DNA of 64,000 bases from assembly GCA_900547745.1 (NCBI GenBank), contig URHT01000003.1, positions 39,220 to 103,219 on the forward strand, written 5' to 3'. A program made the position numbers and the translations under genes. Each line of letters begins with the position of its first letter. Positions within the stretch are counted from its first letter, which is position 1. Below are positions 59,514 to 64,000 of the stretch, one piece after another. Source of the DNA: an uncultured Eubacteriales bacterium. GTDB lineage: Bacteria; Bacillota; Clostridia; Oscillospirales; Oscillospiraceae. Under the pieces are notes generated by a model. It was not told where the DNA came from. It was given only the letters and a program-made list of their open reading frames with translations, and searched no databases.

Positions 59514-60176
59514 TTATTCCCCGCGCTGGGCGGTGATGTCGCCGCCGCGCTTATAGATGCTGTCCGCCGGCACCGTCCCCCGCACGGAGGACAGCGGATA
59601 GACCCGGCTGTTCCGGCCCACTACCGTGCCCGGATTCAGCACGCTGTTGCAGCCGATCTCCACATGGTCGCCCAGCATGGCGCCCACCTTCTTGCGGCCC
59701 GTCTCCATGCGCTCGCTGCCGCAGCGCACCGCCACCAGCGTCTTGTCGGACTTGACGTTGGATGTGATGGAGCCCGCGCCCATGTGGGCCTTGTAGCCCA
59801 GAATACTGTCGCCCACATAGTTGTAGTGGGGCGTCTGCACCCCGTCGAACAGGATGACGTTCTTCAGCTCCACGGAGTTGCCCACCACGCAGCCGTCGCC
59901 CACCAGTGCGCTGCCCCGGATGAACGCGCCGTGGCGCACCTCCGTACCGGCGCCGATGATGCACGGCGCACCCAGATAGGCCGTGGGTGCCACCGTGGCC
60001 GTCTTATGCACCCATACCTCCGGCGCCGCCTGTCGGAAGTCCTCCCCCAGCGCAGGGCCCAGCTGCCGGATCAGCTCGCTGATGCCGGCCAGCGCCTCCC
60101 ACGGGTAGGTGAACCCCGCCAGATAGGCCCCTGCTCGGGTGTGGGACAGATCAAATAGTTCCCGGATCGTTTCCAT
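59514..60176 (-). CDS. Stand-alone left-handed beta-helix acyltransferase (GlmU C-terminal-like)
   Basis: This 220-residue protein has hexapeptide repeats from about residue 50 to 200 (YLGAPCIIGAGTEVRHGAFIRG, ALVGDGCVVGNSVELKNVILF, GDHVEIGCNSVLNPGTVVG). It lacks the uridylyltransferase half of GlmU. Next to glmM it probably acetylates glucosamine-1-phosphate or a related sugar phosphate. The start at 60176 has GGGGGAGA upstream. Confidence 0.82.
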   Translation of the reverse strand: METIRELFDLSHTRAGAYLAGFTYPWEALAGISELIRQLGPALGEDFRQAAPEVWVHKTATVAPTAYLGAPCIIGAGTEVRHGAFIRGSALVGDGCVVGNSVELKNVILFDGVQTPHYNYVGDSILGYKAHMGAGSITSNVKSDKTLVAVRCGSERMETGRKKVGAMLGDHVEIGCNSVLNPGTVVGRNSRVYPLSSVRGTVPADSIYKRGGDITAQRGE

Positions 60177-60295
60177 AAAGTCTCCCCCTTCTCCGCACCC
60201 TCTGTCTATGCTACGCATGCGCGGCGCAGATAGAAGTATTATACTATGCTTCGACACGCTCTGACAAGAGCCCCACGCAGAAAAAACGAGGGCCG

Positions 60296-60733
60296 TTAAA
60301 ACATGCCCCCGTTGTACTTTTTCTGCACCGCCGCGATGCAGCCCACGCCGATGCCGGTGCCGATGACCAGCACCGCCGCAGCCGCCAGCGCAAAACCGTC
60401 CGTGCCGCCCAGAAGGCCCACGATACCGCTGAGCAGCGGGGCCGCCGCCACTGCCAGCAGCGCCTTGCCGAACGCCCTGCCATAGGCTGTTTCTCTGTCC
60501 CGGAACTCCTTATATACATCACTCAGAGGACAAGGGGAACGAAGCAAAGCCCTTGCCTTTTCCGGCTCAAGCTCCAGCTCCTCCATACACATTACGATGT
60601 CCTCCCGCATCGTGTATTCGTAGGTATGATTGAGAATTTCAGACGGCTCCTGATGCAGCAGCCAGTCCCGGTATTTGTCCTGCTCGGCTTTCATTTTCTC
60701 ATAAAGGCGAGCATTGTAATCTGTTACGCTCAT
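60296..60733 (-). CDS. DUF3848 family protein with C-terminal hydrophobic segments
   Basis: This 145-residue protein has the DUF3848 pattern over residues 8-78 (LYEKMKAEQDKYRDWLL, SYEYTMREDI-type region, CMEELELEPEKARALLRSPCPL, YKEFRDRET). Two hydrophobic helices (about 88-107 and 112-135) replace the soluble tail of usual members. AAGGAGG precedes the ATG at 60733. DUF3848 proteins are typical of clostridial mobile elements. From here rightward, GC falls. Confidence 0.8.
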   Translation of the reverse strand: MSVTDYNARLYEKMKAEQDKYRDWLLHQEPSEILNHTYEYTMREDIVMCMEELELEPEKARALLRSPCPLSDVYKEFRDRETAYGRAFGKALLAVAAAPLLSGIVGLLGGTDGFALAAAAVLVIGTGIGVGCIAAVQKKYNGGMF

Positions 60734-60758
60734 AGCGAATACCTCCTTCAAAATAGAA

Positions 60759-60795
60759 ATAGCCGCCTGATTTCTTTTAAAAACCAAGCGGCTAT
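60759..60795 (-). terminator. Terminator after the DUF3021 gene
   Basis: An 8-bp stem ATAGCCGC/GCGGCTAT with a long T/A-rich loop is followed on the minus strand by TTTCTATTTT. The loop is unusually long (21 bases). Confidence 0.55.
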
Positions 60796-60848
60796 GTATG
60801 TGGTTTATTCTGCTGTTAAAACAAGGCGCAGGGTGCAGATCGGCGGGA

Positions 60849-61313
60849 TCAATTCATATCGTTATTATCTTTAATGCCTTCGTTCATTTTCTTAATTTTC
60901 CTTTTCCACACAGAATACTGAGTTACCCAAGCAGCGAGGAAGATCGCTACGAATATGCCTACATAAGACAGAATTCCAGCGGTCGAATGGGGCATCCAGT
61001 TGGCAAAATAAGAGATAGGGAACATAATCACGCAAGCAATTGCGAAGTAAATCCCGCTTTGCTTTGCAAGACTCCACGAATCGATCTCCCAAATAACCGA
61101 AGCCATTGCAAAGCCTGTGCCCATTATTCCGCTCAGACCGGTTTGAATGAGAATCGCATTTAATTCGCTCCCCATTTTATTCACAAGCTCCGGATTGACC
61201 GGATGGAAGAAGCCATCCCCAATGCAGATTGAGATAATCACCGTAATGACATATCCGATTGCAATGCCAACAGGGAAACCAATTATTCCTCGTCCAATCA
61301 GTTTTTTCTTCAT
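60849..61313 (-). CDS. DUF3021 membrane protein
   Basis: This 154-residue protein has four predicted membrane helices (about 8-28, 54-74, 82-103, 112-133) and the DUF3021 start (KKKLIGRGIIGFPVGIAIGY). The ATG at 61313 has GAGGTGG upstream; a GTG three codons earlier lies in that site. It is 10 bases after the LytTR gene. Such pairs form a membrane-anchored control unit in which the DUF3021 protein affects the LytTR regulator. Confidence 0.85.
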   Translation of the reverse strand: MKKKLIGRGIIGFPVGIAIGYVITVIISICIGDGFFHPVNPELVNKMGSELNAILIQTGLSGIMGTGFAMASVIWEIDSWSLAKQSGIYFAIACVIMFPISYFANWMPHSTAGILSYVGIFVAIFLAAWVTQYSVWKRKIKKMNEGIKDNNDMN

Positions 61314-61323
61314 TTCTGCCACC

Positions 61324-61764
61324 TCACATTCCTAACAGTTGTTTGATTTTGGCGACGGATCGCCGTGAAACATAAGTAACCGTACCGTTTGAAAGCGTGA
61401 TGCAAATTGTCCCGACAAAGCTCAAATCAAAGCTCTTGACCTTTCTCAGATTGATAATATCCGAGTTTGATATTCGGACAAAAGTCTTGCTGTCAAGCCG
61501 TTGTTCCGCCTCGTATAGCCTCAGGCGGAGCGCATACCCGCCGTGATTTGTCTCGGCAAACACCTTACCTGATTCAGCAAAAACACGGTAGATTTCAGAC
61601 GGTTCCAGAACCTCGACCACATCCTCCCTGAATCCGGCAATGACCTGCGGTTGCTCGTCTGACAGTCTTTTTATGATTGCATTGACTTCATCGGTCATTT
61701 TGTCCGTCATCACGATGATTTTTGGCTCTTTGCATTTTTCGTCTATCTTGATTTCAATTTGCAT
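61324..61764 (-). CDS. LytTR-type DNA-binding regulator
   Basis: This 146-residue protein has the LytTR domain over residues 45-144 (EPSEIYRVFAESGKVFAETN, LRLRLYEAEQRL, FVRISNSDIINLRKVKSF, LSNGTVTYVSRRSVAKIKQ). There is no receiver domain, so it is not a classic response regulator. AGGAGG precedes the ATG. It is paired with the DUF3021 gene. Confidence 0.92.
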   Translation of the reverse strand: MQIEIKIDEKCKEPKIIVMTDKMTDEVNAIIKRLSDEQPQVIAGFREDVVEVLEPSEIYRVFAESGKVFAETNHGGYALRLRLYEAEQRLDSKTFVRISNSDIINLRKVKSFDLSFVGTICITLSNGTVTYVSRRSVAKIKQLLGM

Positions 61765-61807
61765 CGGTTCACCTCCTCGCTACGGTTACAGTATAGGAAA
61801 ATCAAGA

Positions 61808-61827
61808 ACCGATTTCTACCGATTCTC
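61808..61827. promoter_or_regulatory. Tandem repeats upstream of the LytTR gene
   Basis: ACCGATT occurs twice, 10 bases apart, 43 to 63 bases upstream of the LytTR start and near the expected -35. Phased direct repeats are the usual target of LytTR domains, so this may be an autoregulatory site. Confidence 0.35.
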
Positions 61828-61942
61828 GATAGGTGGTTGTTTTAAGAACATAGGTGGTATTTTTTACGGGAATCTCATACTGGTCTGTATGAGCGGCTGA
61901 TAAGTATCTGCGGTATGGGGTTGCTCCCATACCGCAGACGGA

Positions 61943-63355
61943 TCATCTTTCCGGCTCATTTTTGCGCTTTGCGCTTCTCTGAACCGGAATGGAGAGCAGC
62001 TCTCTTGTACGCTCTCCAAGCTGCTTTTCAATGGCTGTCAGCCGCTGCTCCGGCAAATTGAGGGACGGATGACGGGTGAACTTGAAGTCCACCATTCGCC
62101 GCAGCTGTGCTTTCTGCTTTGCGCCCATTACCTCTTTACACACATCCTCATAGGAAATGCGGTAGGGATTGGAACGGGTCTTTGCATACGCACGCAGGTT
62201 CTTGAAATCGTCCGGCATTGCATAGTTGAACAGCGACAAGCCGTTATCGAAGATGGGTGCAGGGGCGATAATTTCGCCCGTGTGATTGTTCCGCAGCAAG
62301 CCGAAGTTGCCGAAGTGTCTGTCCTCGTTGTAAATCAGGGCGTCGAAAACCAGCATACTGCAAAACTGCTCGTAGAACTCATCGCCCAAGGTCTTGTAAT
62401 AATCAAGGCAGGCTTTCAGCGTCGTCTTGCGGAGAATACGCCCGATAGGGACGAAAGAGGTATCAATTTCCGTGAACAGCCGGCACTTGGAGGCAAGGAT
62501 ACCTTTCCAGTTTTCCAAGTCGTACTGTACACAGCCGATGCCCATTTTGTCTGCGATCTGACAGGCGTAATACTCGCTGTACGGCTCGTTTCCGGTGTTC
62601 GCAGCGCCCTCCGTGCCGCCCTTATACAGATAGATGCCGTCACCCTCCGCAAAGCGCCAAGCCTTCCGCAGCATACCGTTGGTGGTCAGCTCCGGCGAGG
62701 TGGAGAACGCCTCCCGGCTGCCGCCCACGCCGGTATAAGCCACCAGCGACAGCGCTTCGGAGAAGCGGTTTTCGTAGAGGTTATAATCGGCATACTTGCC
62801 GTCAAAGTCGGCGGGGACGACCCAATAGCTGTCGTTGAGGGACAGCCCCATACAGACATCCATGATGCCCTTCGTGTTGTTTACGCTCAGCCCCAGCGTC
62901 TTTAAGATCTCATCTACAAACTGCCGGTTCTTCGGGATCACCCGGCGTTCCAGCCACTTCACAACGCCCTCGTTCGTCAGCTCCAAGTCGAGGGGAAACA
63001 GCTTTTGCTTTGCCGTTTCGGTGTGAAGAATTGTCGCCTGCAAGCCCTCCAAGCCTCTTTCCTCCAGCGTGAAGGTCAGCAGTGTTTTATCATAAAGGCG
63101 CAGGCTATATACTTTTTCCATTGTGCTGCTCCTTTCCTCAAGCATTACGGACACATCCTTGCCAAGCGCCTCTGCGATCTTGAGCATCAGGTCAAGGGAG
63201 AGGTTTTGCGTTCCTTTTTCGATGCGGCAGATATTGGAACGCTGGGTTCCGATGCGCTTTGCAAGCTGCTCCTGCGACAATCCTTTTTCCAGTCTTGCCT
63301 GCGTCAGCTTCTGCACAATGCTCTGTCTTGCTGTCAACAGTTCCTTTTCGGTCAT
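61943..63355 (-). CDS. HipB-HipA fusion: XRE helix-turn-helix plus HipA-like kinase
   Basis: This 470-residue protein has residues 10-72 as an XRE domain (ARLEKGLSQEQLAKRIGTQR, ICRIEKGTQNLSLDLMLKIA). From 79 on it is a HipA-type Ser/Thr kinase: IYLYKGG with the ATP-binding Lys, the catalytic NEDRHFGNFG (from 343) and the metal-binding FDNG (369-372). GGGAGGG precedes the ATG at 63355. Inside the frame, the ATG at 63121 (residue 79) has a strong GGAAAGGAG 7 bases upstream, so a free kinase of 392 residues may also be made. The promoter carries a perfect palindrome. Confidence 0.88.
   Translation of the reverse strand: MTEKELLTARQSIVQKLTQARLEKGLSQEQLAKRIGTQRSNICRIEKGTQNLSLDLMLKIAEALGKDVSVMLEERSSTMEKVYSLRLYDKTLLTFTLEERGLEGLQATILHTETAKQKLFPLDLELTNEGVVKWLERRVIPKNRQFVDEILKTLGLSVNNTKGIMDVCMGLSLNDSYWVVPADFDGKYADYNLYENRFSEALSLVAYTGVGGSREAFSTSPELTTNGMLRKAWRFAEGDGIYLYKGGTEGAANTGNEPYSEYYACQIADKMGIGCVQYDLENWKGILASKCRLFTEIDTSFVPIGRILRKTTLKACLDYYKTLGDEFYEQFCSMLVFDALIYNEDRHFGNFGLLRNNHTGEIIAPAPIFDNGLSLFNYAMPDDFKNLRAYAKTRSNPYRISYEDVCKEVMGAKQKAQLRRMVDFKFTRHPSLNLPEQRLTAIEKQLGERTRELLSIPVQRSAKRKNEPER
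63121..63137 (-). promoter_or_regulatory. Internal ribosome site for a free HipA-like kinase
   Basis: GGAAAGGAGC sits 7 bases before the in-frame ATG for residue 79 of the fusion. It is exactly where a separate hipA gene would start. Confidence 0.55.
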
Positions 63356-63383
63356 ACAAAACCCTCCCTTCCGATCCACTATA

Positions 63384-63412
63384 ATGTTATCATATATGAT
63401 AACGATTGTCAA
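63384..63412 (-). promoter_or_regulatory. Promoter and palindromic operator of the HipB-HipA fusion
   Basis: On the minus strand, the -35 is a perfect TTGACA (63407-63412), the spacer is 17 bases, and the -10 is TAACAT (63384-63389). A perfect 18-base palindrome GTTATCATATATGATAAC (63386-63403) fills the spacer and enters the -10. It fits autorepression by the HipB-like domain. Confidence 0.8.
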
Positions 63413-63463
63413 GAGGTTCGGCTGTGCTTTGGTGGTCGCATTTAACTCGATCTCATCCCCCAA

Positions 63464-63850
63464 ATGCGTAAAAGGAAATCAACAGGCGTTCGGCTGCTGA
63501 CCGAACTCATAGGAATCTCACCTCTGCCGGGTACTCCGCCAGCCCCATAGGGAAGTATCATTGTCCCTGAATCGTTTCATCGCCTTATCCGTAGCAAGCG
63601 GATATTTCAGAATGGTTCGGAATCGCTACCAACCTTGCTTTCCGTGATAACCCTTGTGGGCAGGAAGTTCGTGGCGCACCTTCATTCGGCTGAGGTTTTC
63701 GCCTCCGCGCAGGAATGTATCTGATGAATGTGTATTCGGTTTTCAAGGTTCACGGAAGGCTCATCGCCTTCTCACTTTCCCTTTGCCGAATTTTTTTCCG
63801 ATTTTCCCGCCCTTTTTCAAAAATTTTTTCAGCGCTCCAAAAAGCAAAAA
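63464..63850. other. Non-coding stretch, possibly structured
   Basis: Nearly 390 bases hold no gene with a ribosome site or family resemblance. The sequence is not low-complexity. On the minus strand it contains ACCTTGAAAACCGAATA (near 63734-63750), reminiscent of sequences seen in rRNA spacers and in leaders of conjugative elements. There may be an RNA or an untranslated leader here. Confidence 0.4.
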
Positions 63851-63851
63851 A

Positions 63852-63888
63852 GCGCTCATCGCACCTGTCTGTCAGGCGCAATGAGCGC
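63852..63888 (-). terminator. Terminator of a gene right of the window
   Basis: A 16-position stem with two mismatches and a 5-base loop is followed on the minus strand by TTTTTTGCTTTTT. It should end a leftward transcript entering from beyond 63900. Confidence 0.75.
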
Positions 63889-63945
63889 AAAAAATAAGAC
63901 CCGGTGATTTCTCAGCGAGTCTCATATCTGAATATATAGTTTTCA

Positions 63946-63978
63946 AATAAATATCCCCCGGCCTAGCCGGGGGTATTT
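63946..63978. terminator. Hairpin near the right edge
   Basis: CCCCCGGC/GCCGGGGG with flanking A/T pairs and a CTA loop, one bulged T, and T-rich flanks. It is terminator-like on either strand. Confidence 0.6.
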
Positions 63979-64000
63979 CTTAGACGGGCGAAGCCCTATG

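Larger units (their letters stand above)
60296..64000. mobile_element. Right accessory block, continuing beyond the window
   Basis: GC and codon use fall from about 60550 onwards. The genes (DUF3848, LytTR/DUF3021, HipB-HipA fusion) and a long non-coding tail are accessory types. No recombinase, relaxase or attachment site is in view, so the nature and left limit are inferred. Confidence 0.4.

Noticed and set aside
1..64000. CRISPR arrays, tRNA or rRNA genes
   Set aside because: No regularly spaced repeats, no cloverleaf-compatible sequences and no rRNA segments were seen. The rRNA-spacer-like words near 63740 are too short to call.

Overview
The window looks like a chromosomal segment of a GC-rich (roughly 60 %), gut-type Clostridia relative, most likely Oscillospiraceae (Oscillibacter/Dysosmobacter-like). 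This is inferred from Gram-positive style ribosome binding sites and sigma-A promoters, an SpoIIQ-like M23 protein, lipoproteins with Firmicute lipoboxes, and families common in clostridial genomes (DUF5662, DUF4358, DUF3848, LytTR/DUF3021, DHHW/MBOAT). No rRNA, tRNA or CRISPR array was found.

Region 1-8630 is a mobile or element-derived block of lower GC. It holds a truncated CxxC-rich amidoligase-type gene, a small XRE regulator divergent from a three-gene operon of zinc-ribbon membrane proteins, a 54-residue protein, a replication-initiator-like protein, an unrecognised 566-residue protein and a large serine recombinase at the right edge.

Region 8635-24263 is one long leftward operon for a cell-surface polysaccharide. 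It encodes a Wzt/Wzm ABC exporter, UDP-galactopyranose mutase, a lactate/malate dehydrogenase-like enzyme, RfbB, RfbA, a sugar aminotransferase, a WbqC-like protein, RfbC, two ATP-grasp proteins (one carrying two near-identical C-terminal modules, one fused to a WecF-like glycosyltransferase), a second WecF-like transferase, a GT2 and a DUF4422 transferase. rfbD is absent. A consensus promoter with an 18-bp palindrome inside its spacer, and a possible attenuator, precede it. I infer a dTDP-amino-sugar polymer whose amino group may be acylated by the ATP-grasp enzymes.

Region 24661-32222 holds small unknown genes, a DUF5662 protein, a radical SAM protein and a DHHW-MBOAT-DHHW-DUF4358 set for O-acylation of exported glycans. 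Region 32453-60176 is mostly housekeeping: prfB (its 5' UTR is a MITE-like repeat), thiolase, a parvulin-like foldase, mfd, pth, prs (with a structured leader), trmL, the glycolytic run pgk-tpiA-gpmI, a GpsA-like gene, an SpoIIQ-like M23 protein, an XRE regulator, a lipoprotein serpin, rnc-acpP-plsX-trmFO-topA-dprA-trmH, and glmM with a stand-alone left-handed beta-helix acyltransferase.

Region 60296-64000 is again lower in GC and accessory: DUF3848, a LytTR/DUF3021 pair, an in-frame HipB-HipA fusion with a palindromic operator, and a non-coding stretch bounded by terminators of genes lying beyond the window.
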